From contig NZ_CP041742.1 of NCBI RefSeq assembly GCF_007556775.1, positions 372,001-436,000 of the forward strand: a stretch of DNA of 64,000 nucleotides, in the 5' to 3' direction. Every line of letters begins with the position of its first letter. Position 1 is the first letter of the stretch. The notes under the pieces are model-generated. The model was not told the origin of the DNA and ran no database searches. It saw nothing but the letters and a program-made list of their open reading frames with translations. Made by a program: the position numbers and the translations under genes. Shown here piece by piece: positions 1 to 10,395 of this stretch. This DNA comes from Lysobacter lycopersici. GTDB taxonomy: Bacteria; Pseudomonadota; Gammaproteobacteria; Xanthomonadales; Xanthomonadaceae.

Positions 1-497
1 GCAACGGCCACAAGTTGAAGGCGGTGATCCCGGGCGGTTCGTCGATGCCGGTGCTGCCGGCGGAGACGATGCTCGCCTGCACCATGGATTACGACTCCAT
101 CCAGAAGGCCGGTTCCGGCCTCGGTTCTGGCGCAGTGGTGGTGATGGACGAAACCACCTGCATGGTCCGCGCCTGCCAGCGCATCGCACGCTTCTACTTC
201 AAGGAAAGCTGCGGCCAGTGCACGCCGTGCCGCGAAGGCACCGGCTGGATGTACCGCATGCTCACCCGCATCGCCAACTTCGAGGCGACGGTGGACGACC
301 TGAACATGCTCAAGGCTTCGGCCGGACAGATTGAGGGCCACACCATCTGCGCCTTCGGCGAAGCCGCGGCGTGGCCGGTGCAGGGCTTCCTGCGCCATTT
401 CTGGCACGAGTTCGAATACGCCATCGTGAACAAGCGCTTCTACGTCGACGACGAACGCGCGGGCACGCTGGTGAAGCCGGTGGAGGTCGCGGCATGA
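1..497 (+). CDS. nuoF: NADH-quinone oxidoreductase subunit F (3' part)
   Basis: The gene enters from outside the window, with codons in frame from base 3, and ends with TGA at 495-497. About 164 C-terminal residues are visible. NuoF is the peripheral-arm subunit of complex I that binds NADH and FMN. The visible part has the N3 [4Fe-4S] ligands: a Cys triplet in ESCGQCTPCREGTGW and the fourth Cys in GHTICAFGE. These belong to the C-terminal SLBB/iron-sulfur region; the FMN-binding part lies upstream of the window. The stop overlaps the nuoG start (ATGA), so the two are translationally coupled. Identification is firm from the Cys motif and the following nuoG-N order. Confidence 0.97.
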   Translation, partial: NGHKLKAVIPGGSSMPVLPAETMLACTMDYDSIQKAGSGLGSGAVVVMDETTCMVRACQRIARFYFKESCGQCTPCREGTGWMYRMLTRIANFEATVDDLNMLKASAGQIEGHTICAFGEAAAWPVQGFLRHFWHEFEYAIVNKRFYVDDERAGTLVKPVEVAA

Positions 498-2758
498 GTG
501 CGCAGCCGGTGAACCCGAAACTGCCGCCCGACCACGTCACCGTCTTCATTGACGGCGTGGAATGCGCCGCGCCCAAGGGTTCGATGATCATCCAGGCCGC
601 GGACAAGGCCGGCATCCCGATCCCGCGTTTCTGCTATCACGACAAGCTGCCGATCGCGGCGAACTGCCGCATGTGCCTGGTCGAGGCGGAAATGGGCGGC
701 AAGCCGCTGCCCAAGCCGCAGCCGGCCTGCGCCACGCCGGTCGCCGACGGCATGAAGGTGTTCACGCGCAGCGACAAGGCCCTGCAGTCGCAGCGCAACG
801 TGATGGAGTTCCTGCTGATCAACCATCCGCTGGACTGCCCGATCTGCGACCAGGGCGGCGAATGCGAATTGCAGGACCTCTCGCTGGGCTACGGCCGTTC
901 GGTGTCGCGCTTCTCCGAGCGCAAGCGCGTTGTGGCTGACGAGGATTTCGGGCCGCTGGTCGCCAGCGACATGACCCGTTGCATCCAGTGCACGCGCTGC
1001 GTGCGCTTCACCGCGGACATCGCCGGCACCTACGAACTCGGCGGCATGCAGCGCGGCGAGAACCTGCAGATCGGCACCTACGACGGCAAGCCGTTGACGA
1101 CCGAACTCTCCGGCAACGTCATCGACGTCTGCCCGGTCGGCGCGCTGACCAACAAGGTGTTCCGCTTCAAGGCGCGGCCGTGGGAACTGACCGCCAGGGA
1201 ATCGCTGGGCTGGCACGACGCGCTCGGTAGCAATCTGTTCCACCACGTGCGACGCGGCGAGATCCTGCGCAGCGTGCCGCGCGACAACGAAGCGGTGAAC
1301 GAGTGCTGGCTCTCGGACCGCGATCGTTACGCGCACCAGGGCCTGTACGCCGAGGATCGCGCGTCGGTTCCCCTGATCCGCGACGGCGAGAACTTCCGCG
1401 AGGCGACGTGGGACGAAGCGCTGGCGGAAGCGGCGAAGATCCTGCGCGAAAGCACGTCTTCGAACAGCGGCGGCGACGACCTCGGCGTGCTGGTGCATCC
1501 GGCGACCTCGAACGAGGAGGGCGCCTTGCTCGCGCGCCTCGCCGAAGCGCTCGGCAGCGGCAACCTCGACCATCGCATTGCGCAGATCGACCTGAGCGAT
1601 GGCGCGACGGCCGAAGCCTTCGGCATGCCGGTCGCCGAACTCGAACAAGCTGGCGCCATCGTCATCGTCGGCAGCAACCTGCGCCATGAAGTGCCGCTGC
1701 TGCACCATCGCGTGCGTCGGGCGACCCTGCGCGGGGCCAAGGTGCACGTGGTCAATCCGGTCGATTTCGAATTCGCGTTCCCGGTCGCTTCGAGCGGCAT
1801 CGTGCCGCCGTCGCAAATCGCGTCCGTGTTGGCGAACGTCGATGTCGGCGACGCGAACAGCGTCGCGGTGATCGTCGGTGGCGTGGCCGAAAACAGCCCG
1901 CATGCCGCGGCGATCCGCAAGGCCGTGGCCGATTTCGCCGCGGCGAAGAACGCGAAAATCTGCCGCATCCCGCAGGGCGCGAATGCGCTCGGCCTCGCGC
2001 GCATGGGCGTGTTGCCCGCCGCGCGCGATGCGCAGGCGATGCTGCGCGACCCGCGCAAGGCCTATGTCGTGTACGGACTGGAGCCGGGGCTGGATTTCGC
2101 CGACCAGCACGCCGCGCTCAAGGCGCTGGGCGATGCACGCGTGGTCGCGTTCAGCCACTACGCCTGCCAATCCACGCGACGCGTGGCCGACGTAATCCTG
2201 CCGATCGGCGCGATTTCGGAAATCGAGGCGACGCTGGTCAACCTCGAAGGCCGCGAACAGCGCAGCCAGGCCGCCGGCAAGCTGCGCGGCGACGCGCGCC
2301 CGGGCTGGCGCGTGCTGCGTGCGCTCGGTGCGATGCTGGATGCGCCGGGCTTCGAATTCACCGATCTCGATGGATTGCGCGCGGGAATTTCCACTGTAGG
2401 AGCGGCTTCAGCCGCGACCCGGAGTGGCGATGCGTCGCGACTTCCGTCGCTCCCACAGCAGGGCTTGGAACTTGTCGTGTCGCAGGCGATCTACCGCGTC
2501 GACGCCACCGTGCGCCGCGCCGCGGCGTTGCAGGCGCATCCGCTCAACGCCGGCCCGCGCGCGGCGCTGAATCCCGCCGACGCCTCCGCGCTCGGCATCG
2601 CCGATGGCGCGATGGCGAAGTTCGCCACGGCTGTCGGCACCGCCACGTTGCAGGTCGCGATCGATGCACGCGTCGCGCAGGGCGTGGCCTGGGTCGAATC
2701 CGGCTTCGGCGCCACCGCGCCGCTGTCCAGCGCACGCGTCGAGGTGCGCCCGGCATGA
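494..2758 (+). CDS. nuoG: NADH-quinone oxidoreductase subunit G
   Basis: 754-residue peripheral-arm subunit of complex I that carries electrons through several Fe-S clusters. The start chosen is the ATG overlapping the nuoF stop (MSAQPVNPK), because the open frame upstream runs inside nuoF. The N-terminal third has the [2Fe-2S] ferredoxin ligands (CRMCLVE), the His/Cys cluster region ([20 protein letters not shown]) and a further Cys set ([10 protein letters not shown]). The remainder is the molybdopterin-oxidoreductase-like domain, which in complex I is structural. Residues about 634-656 are encoded by an in-frame palindromic repeat (2395-2457), giving a small Ala/Ser/Arg-rich insertion before the C-terminal domain. 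The stop overlaps nuoH by ATGA. Confidence 0.97.
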   Translation: MSAQPVNPKLPPDHVTVFIDGVECAAPKGSMIIQAADKAGIPIPRFCYHDKLPIAANCRMCLVEAEMGGKPLPKPQPACATPVADGMKVFTRSDKALQSQRNVMEFLLINHPLDCPICDQGGECELQDLSLGYGRSVSRFSERKRVVADEDFGPLVASDMTRCIQCTRCVRFTADIAGTYELGGMQRGENLQIGTYDGKPLTTELSGNVIDVCPVGALTNKVFRFKARPWELTARESLGWHDALGSNLFHHVRRGEILRSVPRDNEAVNECWLSDRDRYAHQGLYAEDRASVPLIRDGENFREATWDEALAEAAKILRESTSSNSGGDDLGVLVHPATSNEEGALLARLAEALGSGNLDHRIAQIDLSDGATAEAFGMPVAELEQAGAIVIVGSNLRHEVPLLHHRVRRATLRGAKVHVVNPVDFEFAFPVASSGIVPPSQIASVLANVDVGDANSVAVIVGGVAENSPHAAAIRKAVADFAAAKNAKICRIPQGANALGLARMGVLPAARDAQAMLRDPRKAYVVYGLEPGLDFADQHAALKALGDARVVAFSHYACQSTRRVADVILPIGAISEIEATLVNLEGREQRSQAAGKLRGDARPGWRVLRALGAMLDAPGFEFTDLDGLRAGISTVGAASAATRSGDASRLPSLPQQGLELVVSQAIYRVDATVRRAAALQAHPLNAGPRAALNPADASALGIADGAMAKFATAVGTATLQVAIDARVAQGVAWVESGFGATAPLSSARVEVRPA
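2395..2457 (+). repeat. Palindromic dispersed repeat inside nuoG
   Basis: This 63-base element begins TGTAGGAGCGGCTTCAGCC and ends GTCGCTCCCACA, so its ends are inverted. A sister copy with the same ends (TGTGGGAGCGGCTTCCAGCC ... GGCGCTCCTACA) lies between ligA and epmA at 60384-60448. Its length is a multiple of three, it contains no stop in the nuoG frame, and it reads through as an Ala/Ser-rich segment. Elements of this kind are usually intergenic REP-like repeats; being inside an essential-class gene is unusual. Confidence 0.8.
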
Positions 2759-3831
2759 ACACCGCCACCTTGCTCTCGCAGTTGTTCGATCCGTTGCATG
2801 CCGCGCTGATGTCCCTGGGCGCGTTCGGCGTGGTCGCGTGGATCGTGCTGAAGATCCTCGCCATCGCCGTGCCGGTGATCCTCGCCGTCGCCTTCTACGT
2901 GGTGTGGGAACGCAAGCTGATCGGCTGGATGCACGTCCGCCACGGGCCGATGTACGTCGGCTTCGGCGTGCTCCAGGCCTTCGCCGACGTGTTCAAGCTG
3001 CTGTTCAAGGAAGTGATCCGCCCGACCGAGGCGAGCAAGGTGCTGTACGTGCTGGCGCCGCTGATCACCCTCGCGCCGGCGTTCGCGGCCTGGGCGGTGG
3101 TGCCGTTCGACGCGAAGCTGGTGCTGTCGAACGCGAATGCCGGCCTGCTGTACCTGCTGGCCATGACCTCGCTCGGCGTGTACGGCATCATCCTCGCCGG
3201 CTGGGCCTCGAACTCGAAGTACGCCTTCCTCGGCGCGATGCGTTCGGCCGCGCAGGTGGTGAGCTACGAAATTGCGATGGGTTTCGCCATGGTCGGCGTG
3301 CTGATCGCGGCCGGCAGCCTCAACCTCACCGACATCGTCAATGCGCAGGCCGGCGACGCGGGTCCGTTCGAATGGTTCTGGTTCCCGCTGCTGCCGCTGT
3401 TCCTCGTCTACTTCATTTCCGGCGTCGCCGAGACCAACCGCGCGCCGTTCGACGTGGTGGAAGGCGAATCGGAAATCGTCGCCGGGCACATGGTCGAGTA
3501 TTCCGGCTCGCAGTTCGCGCTGTTCTTCCTCGCCGAATACGCGAACATGATCCTGGTCAGCTTCCTGACCGCGATCTTCTTCGTCGGCGGCTGGCTCAGC
3601 CCCTTCCACGGCTGGGGCATCCCGCTGCTGTCGGTGGACGGCTGGTGGTGGCTGTTCGCCAAGGTGTTCTTCTTCGCCAGTTGCTTCATCTGGTTCCGCG
3701 CCACGTTCCCGCGCTACCGCTACGACCAGATCATGCGCCTGGGCTGGAAGGTCTTCATCCCGGTGACGCTGGCATGGATCTGCGCGACCGCGCTGATGGC
3801 TTACTACGGCGTGTTCGAGGTGGGTGCGTGA
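2755..3831 (+). CDS. nuoH: NADH-quinone oxidoreductase subunit H
   Basis: 358-residue membrane subunit of complex I, at the junction between the peripheral and membrane arms, where it helps form the quinone-binding chamber. About eight hydrophobic segments are visible. The family-specific acidic stretch [20 protein letters not shown], followed by AGHMVEYSG, is present in the central loop. The length is normal for proteobacterial NuoH. It starts on the ATG that overlaps the nuoG stop, and its TGA overlaps the nuoI ATG by one base, so it is part of an unbroken coupled operon. Confidence 0.97.
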   Translation: MNTATLLSQLFDPLHAALMSLGAFGVVAWIVLKILAIAVPVILAVAFYVVWERKLIGWMHVRHGPMYVGFGVLQAFADVFKLLFKEVIRPTEASKVLYVLAPLITLAPAFAAWAVVPFDAKLVLSNANAGLLYLLAMTSLGVYGIILAGWASNSKYAFLGAMRSAAQVVSYEIAMGFAMVGVLIAAGSLNLTDIVNAQAGDAGPFEWFWFPLLPLFLVYFISGVAETNRAPFDVVEGESEIVAGHMVEYSGSQFALFFLAEYANMILVSFLTAIFFVGGWLSPFHGWGIPLLSVDGWWWLFAKVFFFASCFIWFRATFPRYRYDQIMRLGWKVFIPVTLAWICATALMAYYGVFEVGA

Positions 3832-4319
3832 TGGGCAGGATCTTCGCTTGGTTCAAGGGCCTGCTGCTGGTCGAGCTGCTGCAGGGCATGTGGCTGACCT
3901 TCAAGTACCTGTGGCGTCCGAAGTACACGCTGATGTACCCGATGGAGAAGACGCCGCAGTCGCCGCGCTTCCGCGGGTTGCACGCGCTGCGCCGCTATCC
4001 GAACGGCGAGGAACGCTGCATCGCCTGCAAATTGTGCGAAGCGGTGTGCCCTGCGCTGGCGATCACCATCGATTCCGAACAGCGCGCCGACGGCACCCGC
4101 CGCACCACGCGCTACGACATCGACCTGTTCAAGTGCATCTTCTGCGGTTTCTGCGAGGAATCCTGCCCGGTCGATTCGATCGTGGAGACGCACGTGCTCG
4201 AATACCACATGGAAAAGCGCGGCGAGAACATCCTGACCAAGCCGCAGTTGCTGGCCCTGGGCGACCGCCTCGAAGCCGGCATCGCCGAACGCCGCGCCGC
4301 CGACGCGCCTTACCGCTGA
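3831..4319 (+). CDS. nuoI: NADH-quinone oxidoreductase subunit I
   Basis: 162-residue subunit with two [4Fe-4S] clusters, passing electrons toward cluster N2 and quinone. The two ferredoxin motifs [12 protein letters not shown] and [12 protein letters not shown] are both complete, each a CxxCxxCxxxCP pattern. The N-terminus ([20 protein letters not shown]) is an amphipathic membrane-associating segment, as usual. The ATG is placed at 3831 where it overlaps the nuoH stop; a GTG one codon upstream is possible. Downstream, nuoJ follows after 7 bases. Nothing is missing or abnormal. Confidence 0.97.
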   Translation: MGRIFAWFKGLLLVELLQGMWLTFKYLWRPKYTLMYPMEKTPQSPRFRGLHALRRYPNGEERCIACKLCEAVCPALAITIDSEQRADGTRRTTRYDIDLFKCIFCGFCEESCPVDSIVETHVLEYHMEKRGENILTKPQLLALGDRLEAGIAERRAADAPYR

Positions 4320-4326
4320 GGATCGC

Positions 4327-4965
4327 ATGGACTACGCATTGGCCCTGTTCTATGCCTTCGCCGCCCTTGCGGTCGCTTCCGCGGTCGGGGTGATCGGCGT
4401 GCGCAACCCGGTGCATGCCGCGCTGTTCCTGGTGCTGACGTTCTTCTCGGTCGCCTGTTCGTGGCTGCTGATCGGCGCCGAATTCCTCGGCGTCGCGCTG
4501 GTGCTGGTCTACGTCGGCGCGGTGATGGTGCTGTTCCTGTTCGTGGTGATGATGCTGGACATCGACATCGCCAGGATCCGCGAAGGCTACGTGCGCTACC
4601 TGCCGGTCGGCCTGCTGGTCGCGGTGGTGATGCTGGGCGAGATGCTGGCGCTGATCGGGGTCAAGTCGCGCGTGGCGACGGGGTTCGCGGCGAACGACGC
4701 GGCGATGGCCGCGGATTCGGCCAGCGGCAACACCCACTGGCTGGCGGAGTCGCTGTTCACCGGTTTCATGCTGCCGTTCGAGACGGCCGCGGTGATCCTG
4801 ACCGTGGCGGTGATCGCGGCGGTGATGCTGACCCTGCGCCGCCGCGTTGGCGCCAAGCACCAGGATCCGTCGTGGCAGGCCGGCGTCCGCGCGCAGGACC
4901 GCGTGCGCATCGTGAAGATGGAACCGGCGAAGCCACGAGCCGATGGCGGGGAGGGCGGGGCATGA
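4327..4965 (+). CDS. nuoJ: NADH-quinone oxidoreductase subunit J
   Basis: 212-residue integral membrane subunit of complex I with five predicted transmembrane helices. The conserved third-helix region ([20 protein letters not shown]) is clear. The last ~45 residues form a charged cytoplasmic tail beginning near [13 protein letters not shown], longer than the shortest family members but not unusual for this lineage as far as I can judge. The start is an ATG 7 bases after nuoI, and the TGA overlaps the nuoK ATG. Function depends on assembly with NuoA, K and H in the proximal membrane arm. Confidence 0.96.
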   Translation: MDYALALFYAFAALAVASAVGVIGVRNPVHAALFLVLTFFSVACSWLLIGAEFLGVALVLVYVGAVMVLFLFVVMMLDIDIARIREGYVRYLPVGLLVAVVMLGEMLALIGVKSRVATGFAANDAAMAADSASGNTHWLAESLFTGFMLPFETAAVILTVAVIAAVMLTLRRRVGAKHQDPSWQAGVRAQDRVRIVKMEPAKPRADGGEGGA

Positions 4966-5288
4966 ACGCATTGCTTGGGCATGGCCTGACCCTCGGCCAC
5001 TACCTCGCCTTCAGCGCGGTGCTGTTCTGCATCGCCGTGGCGGGCATCTTCCTCAACCGCAAGAACGTCATCGTGCTGCTGATGTGCATCGAGCTGCTGC
5101 TGCTGTCAGTGAACATCAATTTCGTCGCGTTCTCGCGCCAGCTCGGCGACGCGGCCGGGCAGGTATTCGTGTTCTTCATCCTGACCGTGGCCGCGGCCGA
5201 GGCCGCGATCGGCCTCGCGATCCTCGTGACCCTGTTCCGCAACCGGCGCACGATCGACGTCGCCGACATCGACATGCTCAAGGGCTGA
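4962..5288 (+). CDS. nuoK: NADH-quinone oxidoreductase subunit K
   Basis: 108-residue three-helix membrane subunit related to MrpC antiporter subunits. The essential intramembrane glutamates are visible: one in [11 protein letters not shown] (helix 2) and one in [11 protein letters not shown] (helix 3). The start is the ATG overlapping the nuoJ stop, which gives about seven residues more than the common ~101; no better start with a ribosome site is evident downstream. nuoL begins four bases after the stop. Confidence 0.96.
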   Translation: MNALLGHGLTLGHYLAFSAVLFCIAVAGIFLNRKNVIVLLMCIELLLLSVNINFVAFSRQLGDAAGQVFVFFILTVAAAEAAIGLAILVTLFRNRRTIDVADIDMLKG

Positions 5289-5292
5289 CGGC

Positions 5293-7392
5293 ATGGTGAT
5301 TTCAAAGACCCACCTGCTGCTGATCGTGCTGGCCCCGTTGCTGGGTGCGATCCTCGCCGGCCTGTTCGGCCGCCGCATCGGCCGCGTCGGCGCGCACAGT
5401 GCCACCATCCTCGGCGTCGCCGTGAGCTGCGCATTGTCCTGCATGGTGCTGTGGCAGTTGTTGCAGGGCGCGGTGCCGTTCAACGAGAACGTCTACAGCT
5501 TCTTCCAAACCGGCGGCATCCAGGCCCACGTCGGCTTCATGGTCGACAAGCTGACCGCGATGATGATGGTGGTCGTCACCTTCGTTTCGTTGCTGGTGCA
5601 TGTGTACACCATAGGCTACATGGCCGACGACGACGGCTACCAGCGATTCTTCAGCTACATCTCGCTGTTCACCTTCAGCATGCTGATGCTGGTGATGAGC
5701 AACAACTTCCTGCAGCTGTTCTTCGGCTGGGAAGCGGTGGGCCTGGTCTCGTACCTGCTGATCGGTTTCTGGTTCAAGCGCCCGACCGCGATCTTCGCCA
5801 ACCTCAAGGCGTTCCTGGTCAACCGCGTCGGCGACTTCGGCTTCCTGCTCGGCATCGCCGCGGTGCTGTACTGGTTCGGTACGCTCGACTACGCGACTGT
5901 TTTCGCGAACGCCCCGACCATCGTCGGCCATCATCTCGGCGAGTTCTTCAATCAGGACAATGCGACGAGCGGGATGTGGTCGTGGTCGGTCGCCACCGTG
6001 ATCTGCATCTGCCTGTTCGTCGGCGCGATGGGCAAGTCGGCGCAGGTGCCGCTGCACGTGTGGCTGCCGGATTCGATGGAAGGCCCGACCCCGATCTCGG
6101 CGCTGATCCACGCCGCGACGATGGTGACCGCCGGCATCTTCATGGTCGCGCGCATGTCGCCGCTGTTCGAGCTGAGCCAGACTGCGCTCAACTTCGTGCT
6201 GTTCATCGGCGCGACCACCGCGTTCTTCACCGGCCTCATCGGCATCGTGCAGAACGACATCAAGCGCGTCGTCGCGTATTCCACCCTGTCGCAGCTCGGC
6301 TACATGACCGTGGCGCTGGGTGTCTCGGCGTATTCGGCCGCGGTCTACCACCTGATGACGCATGCCTTCTTCAAGGCGCTGCTGTTCCTCGGCGCGGGCT
6401 CGGTCATCATCGGCATGCACCACGAGCAGGACATGCGCAAGATGGGCGGCCTGCGCAAGCTCATGCCGATCACCCACATCACGATGTGGATCGGCACCCT
6501 GGCGCTGGTCGGCACGCCGTTCTTCAGCGGGTTCTATTCGAAGGACACCATCATCGAGGCCGCCGCCGAGCACGCCCACGGCGCACCCTTCTGGAGCATC
6601 GCGAGCTACGGTTACTGGGCGGTGCTGCTCGGCGCGTTCGTCACCGCGTTCTACAGCTTCCGCCTGCTGTACATGACCTTCTTCGGCGAAGCGCGCTGGA
6701 AGCACGCCGACGCGCATCACGATGCCGCGCATGCGCACGACGGCCACGACGGCCACGCGCACGACGATCATGGACACGGCCACGAGCCGCACGAATCGCC
6801 GTGGGTGGTGACGCTGCCGCTGGTGCTACTGGCGATTCCCTCGGCGGTGATCGGCTTCCTGACCGTCGGCCCGATGCTGTTCGGCACCGACATGCTCGGC
6901 CACGCGAAGCAGTTGCCGTTCTTCCTCGGCGCGATCGACGTGCCCGAAGCGCGCGATGTCGTCGCGAAGATCGCGGAAGAGGGCTGGCACGGCCCCGTCG
7001 ATTTCGCGCTGCACGGATTCAAGGCGCCAGCGTTCTGGCTCGCCTTCTCGGGCTTCCTGCTGGCGACCGTCATGTACTGGTGGAAGCCCGGCCTGCCGGC
7101 GAAAGCGGCGCGGATCTTCGCGTTGCCGAAGCGCGTGCTCGAAAACAAATACTGGGCCGACAACCTGTGGATCGGCGGTTTCGCCGGCGGCGGCATCGCG
7201 CTGGGCAAGTTGTCGCGCATGTTCGACGCGAAGGTGATCGACGGCCTGTTCGTCAACGGCAGCGCGCGCCTCGTCGACCTGCTCGCCGGGCTGCTGCGCA
7301 AGACGCAATCCGGTTACCTCTACCACTATGCCTTCGCCATGATCCTCGGCCTGATCGCGCTGCTCGGCGTGGTCGTCCGGTTCTGGCAGTGA
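5293..7392 (+). CDS. nuoL: NADH-quinone oxidoreductase subunit L
   Basis: 699-residue Mrp-antiporter-like proton-pumping subunit at the distal end of the complex I membrane arm. It shows the conserved discontinuous-helix region (GKSAQVPLHVWLPDSMEGPT) and the lysine-containing helix that follows. The C-terminus has the extra hydrophobic and long lateral-helix region typical of NuoL. A striking loop at residues about 470-505 is extremely His/Asp-rich (runs such as HAHDGHDGHAHDDHGHGH), between two hydrophobic segments. nuoM follows 19 bases downstream. Apart from the His-rich loop it is ordinary. Confidence 0.97.
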   Translation: MVISKTHLLLIVLAPLLGAILAGLFGRRIGRVGAHSATILGVAVSCALSCMVLWQLLQGAVPFNENVYSFFQTGGIQAHVGFMVDKLTAMMMVVVTFVSLLVHVYTIGYMADDDGYQRFFSYISLFTFSMLMLVMSNNFLQLFFGWEAVGLVSYLLIGFWFKRPTAIFANLKAFLVNRVGDFGFLLGIAAVLYWFGTLDYATVFANAPTIVGHHLGEFFNQDNATSGMWSWSVATVICICLFVGAMGKSAQVPLHVWLPDSMEGPTPISALIHAATMVTAGIFMVARMSPLFELSQTALNFVLFIGATTAFFTGLIGIVQNDIKRVVAYSTLSQLGYMTVALGVSAYSAAVYHLMTHAFFKALLFLGAGSVIIGMHHEQDMRKMGGLRKLMPITHITMWIGTLALVGTPFFSGFYSKDTIIEAAAEHAHGAPFWSIASYGYWAVLLGAFVTAFYSFRLLYMTFFGEARWKHADAHHDAAHAHDGHDGHAHDDHGHGHEPHESPWVVTLPLVLLAIPSAVIGFLTVGPMLFGTDMLGHAKQLPFFLGAIDVPEARDVVAKIAEEGWHGPVDFALHGFKAPAFWLAFSGFLLATVMYWWKPGLPAKAARIFALPKRVLENKYWADNLWIGGFAGGGIALGKLSRMFDAKVIDGLFVNGSARLVDLLAGLLRKTQSGYLYHYAFAMILGLIALLGVVVRFWQ

Positions 7393-7411
7393 TCGACAGG
7401 AACCCCAGCCC

Positions 7412-8929
7412 GTGACCGAGCCCTCGACCTTCCCGTTGCTGAGCCTGCTGGTATGGCTGCCGATCCTCGGCGGCGCATGCTGCCTGCTGCTCGGCAATGC
7501 GCGCGCGGACATGGCGCGCTGGCTGGGCCTGGCCTTCGCCGTGGCGACGCTGGCGCTGAGCGTGCCGCTGCTGACCGGGTTCGACCACGCCAACGCCGGC
7601 ATGCAGTTCGTCGAACAGCATGCGTGGATCCCGGCCTACGACATCCGCTACCACCTCGGCGCCGACGGCATCTCGATCGCGCTGATCGCGCTCACGACGC
7701 TGACCACCGTGCTCGCATTGATCGGCGCGTGGGGCGTGGACAAGCGCGTGAGCCAGTACTACGCCGCGTTCCTGCTGCTCGAAGGCCTGATGATCGGCGT
7801 GTTCTGCGCGATGGACGCGCTGCTGTTCTACGTGTTCTTCGAGGCGATGCTGATCCCGATGTTCGTGATCATCGGCGTGTGGGGCGGCCCGCGCCGCGTC
7901 TACGCCTCGCTCAAGTTCTTCCTGTACACCTTCCTCGGCTCGGTGTTCATGCTGGTCGGGTTGATCTGGCTGTACCTGAAGGGCGGTAGCTGGCAGCTCG
8001 CGGACATGGCTTCGATGCCGTTGACCATGCCCGAACAGGCGTGGCTGTTCTTCGCGTTCCTGATCGCGTTCGCGGTGAAGGTGCCGATGTTCCCGGTGCA
8101 CACCTGGTTGCCGGACGCGCACGTCGAGGCGCCGACCGCGGGCTCGGTGATCCTGGCCGCGATCATGCTGAAGATCGGCGGATACGGCTTCCTGCGCTTC
8201 AGCCTGCCGATCCTGCCGGACGCAAGCCACGAGTACGCCTGGCTGGTGATCGCGCTGTCGATCATCGCGATCGTCTACGTCGCCCTCGTCGCCCTGGTGC
8301 AGGACGACATGAAGAAGCTGATCGCGTATTCGTCGGTCGCGCACATGGGTTTCGTCACCCTCGGCGTGTTCGTCGCGGTGGCGCTGGTGCGCGACGCCGG
8401 CAACGCCGATGGCGCGCAACTGGGCATGCAGGGCGCGATGGTGCAGATGATCTCGCATGGCTTCGTCTCCGGCGCGATGTTCTCCTGCGTCGGCGTGCTC
8501 TACGACCGCCTGCACACGCGCATGATCCGCGACTACGGCGGCGTGGCGAACGTCATGCCGTGGTTCGCGCTGTTCTGGGTGCTGTTCGCGATGGCCAATT
8601 CCGGCCTGCCGGGCACCAGCGGCTTCGTCGGCGAGTTCATGGTCATCCTGTCCTCGTTCCAGCAGCACCCGCTGATCGCGTTCGCCGCCGCGACCACGTT
8701 GATCACCGGCGCCGGCTACACCCTGTGGCTGACCAAGCGCGTGATCTGGGGCGAAGTCACCAACCCGGCGGTCGCGACGATGCCGGACATGAACCTTCGC
8801 GAATGGATCGTGCTCGGCATGTTCGCCGCCGGCGTGCTGCTGATCGGCATCTGGCCCAAGCCGCTCACCGACCTGATGGAACCCTCCATCGCCCAGCTCG
8901 TCGGCCAGTTGGCCGCGACCAAGCTCTGA
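7412..8929 (+). CDS. nuoM: NADH-quinone oxidoreductase subunit M
   Basis: 505-residue antiporter-like proton-pumping membrane subunit of complex I. The conserved core (KVPMFPVHTWLPDAHVEAPT) and the following GSVILAAIMLKIGGYGFLR are intact, as is the early Glu region (FFEAMLIPMF). The start is a GTG preceded by CAGGAA; no in-frame ATG is near it. About 14 hydrophobic segments cover the length. It sits 21 bases upstream of nuoN, in the standard nuoL-M-N order. Confidence 0.97.
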   Translation: MTEPSTFPLLSLLVWLPILGGACCLLLGNARADMARWLGLAFAVATLALSVPLLTGFDHANAGMQFVEQHAWIPAYDIRYHLGADGISIALIALTTLTTVLALIGAWGVDKRVSQYYAAFLLLEGLMIGVFCAMDALLFYVFFEAMLIPMFVIIGVWGGPRRVYASLKFFLYTFLGSVFMLVGLIWLYLKGGSWQLADMASMPLTMPEQAWLFFAFLIAFAVKVPMFPVHTWLPDAHVEAPTAGSVILAAIMLKIGGYGFLRFSLPILPDASHEYAWLVIALSIIAIVYVALVALVQDDMKKLIAYSSVAHMGFVTLGVFVAVALVRDAGNADGAQLGMQGAMVQMISHGFVSGAMFSCVGVLYDRLHTRMIRDYGGVANVMPWFALFWVLFAMANSGLPGTSGFVGEFMVILSSFQQHPLIAFAAATTLITGAGYTLWLTKRVIWGEVTNPAVATMPDMNLREWIVLGMFAAGVLLIGIWPKPLTDLMEPSIAQLVGQLAATKL

Positions 8930-8950
8930 CGAATCCCGGGAAGACGCCGC

Positions 8951-10390
8951 ATGCTGCCGATGCCAACCGCCGCCGATCTGCTGCCGCTGCTGCCGGAGCT
9001 CGTGCTGGTCGCCGGCGCGTTCGCGCTGCTGATGCTGGACCTGTTCCTGGACGACGCGCGCCGCGCGATCACCTGGGTGGGCGCGATCGCGTTGCTGCTG
9101 GTGGTCGCATGGATGTCGTTCGCCGGCATCGGCGGGCAGGGCACGGTGCTGTCCGGGATGTTCGTCCGCGACACGATGTCCGACGTGCTCAACGCCGGTG
9201 CCTGCGTGCTGGTCGCACTCGCCCTGGTCTATGCCTGGCCGTACCTGCGCGAACGCGGCCTGCTCAAGGGCGAAGTCGCGGTGATGATGCTGTTCGCCAC
9301 GCTCGGCATGATGCTGCTGGTGTCCGCCGGAAGCCTGGTGATGGTCTACCTCGGGCTGGAGATGCTGGCGCTGTCCTCGTACGCGCTGGTCGCGATCGAC
9401 CGCGACAACCCGCTCGCCTCCGAAGCGGCGATGAAGTATTTCGTGCTCGGCTCGCTGGCCTCGGGCCTGCTCCTGTACGGCATGTCGCTGCTGTACGGCG
9501 CGACCGGCACGCTCGACCTCGCCACGCTGCGCGCCGCGGTCGCCGGTTCGTCGGAACCGGGGCTGCTGCTGGCCGGCACGGTATTCATGATCGCCGGCAT
9601 CGCGTTCAAGTTCGGCGCCGCGCCGTTCCACATGTGGGTGCCCGATACCTACCAGGGCGCGCCGACCCCGATCACGCTGTTCCTCGGCTCGGCGCCGGAA
9701 CTGGCCTCGTTCGCGCTCGCCTTCCGCCTGCTCGAGAACGGCGTCGGTCCGCTCGACGACCACTGGCGATTGCTGCTCGCGGGACTGGCCGCGGCCTCGC
9801 TGGTGGTCGGCAACCTGGTCGCGCTGATGCAGGCCAACCTCAAGCGCATGCTGGCGTATTCCGCCGTCTCGCACATCGGCTTCGTGTTCCTCGGCCTCGC
9901 CGGCGGCAATGCGCAGGGTTACGCCGCGGCTATGTTCTACGTGATCGTCTACGCGATCATGTCCGCGGCCGCGTTCGGCGCGATCATCGCGATGTCGAGC
10001 CGCGGCTTCGAGGCCGATCGCATCGATGACTTCAAGGGCCTCAACCAGCGCGACCCGTGGCTGGCCGGGCTGGTGCTGTGCGTGATGTTCTCGATGGCCG
10101 GCATCCCGCCGTTCCTCGGTTTCTGGGCCAAGCTCGCGGTACTGCGCGCGACCATCCAGGGCGACCTGATGTGGCTGGCGATCGTCGGCATCGTGTTCGC
10201 GGTGATCGGCTGCTTCTACTACCTGCGCGTGGTCAAGGCCATGTACTTCGACCCGCCGCCGGAAGGCGCACCGGCGCCGCGCAGCGACCGTCCGGTGCGG
10301 CTGGCGCTGGCGGTGAACGCGCTCGCGCTGCTGGTGCTCGGCCTGTTCTGGAACCCGCTGATGGCGTGGTGCCTGCGATCGTTCACGTAA
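8951..10390 (+). CDS. nuoN: NADH-quinone oxidoreductase subunit N
   Basis: 479-residue antiporter-like membrane subunit, the last gene of the complex I operon here. The conserved core is KFGAAPFHMWVPDTYQGAPT, followed by the helix with SAPELASFALAFRLL. A GGGAAGA purine stretch lies just upstream of the ATG at 8951; a second ATG three codons later is an alternative. No clear terminator follows; instead a promoter for the initiator tRNA begins six bases after the stop. Confidence 0.97.
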   Translation: MLPMPTAADLLPLLPELVLVAGAFALLMLDLFLDDARRAITWVGAIALLLVVAWMSFAGIGGQGTVLSGMFVRDTMSDVLNAGACVLVALALVYAWPYLRERGLLKGEVAVMMLFATLGMMLLVSAGSLVMVYLGLEMLALSSYALVAIDRDNPLASEAAMKYFVLGSLASGLLLYGMSLLYGATGTLDLATLRAAVAGSSEPGLLLAGTVFMIAGIAFKFGAAPFHMWVPDTYQGAPTPITLFLGSAPELASFALAFRLLENGVGPLDDHWRLLLAGLAAASLVVGNLVALMQANLKRMLAYSAVSHIGFVFLGLAGGNAQGYAAAMFYVIVYAIMSAAAFGAIIAMSSRGFEADRIDDFKGLNQRDPWLAGLVLCVMFSMAGIPPFLGFWAKLAVLRATIQGDLMWLAIVGIVFAVIGCFYYLRVVKAMYFDPPPEGAPAPRSDRPVRLALAVNALALLVLGLFWNPLMAWCLRSFT

Positions 10391-10395
10391 ACGGC

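Noticed and set aside
7253-9874. Long antisense frame over nuoM and nuoN
   Set aside because: Same GC artefact: a His/Arg/Gln-rich translation with no domain, opposite real membrane proteins.
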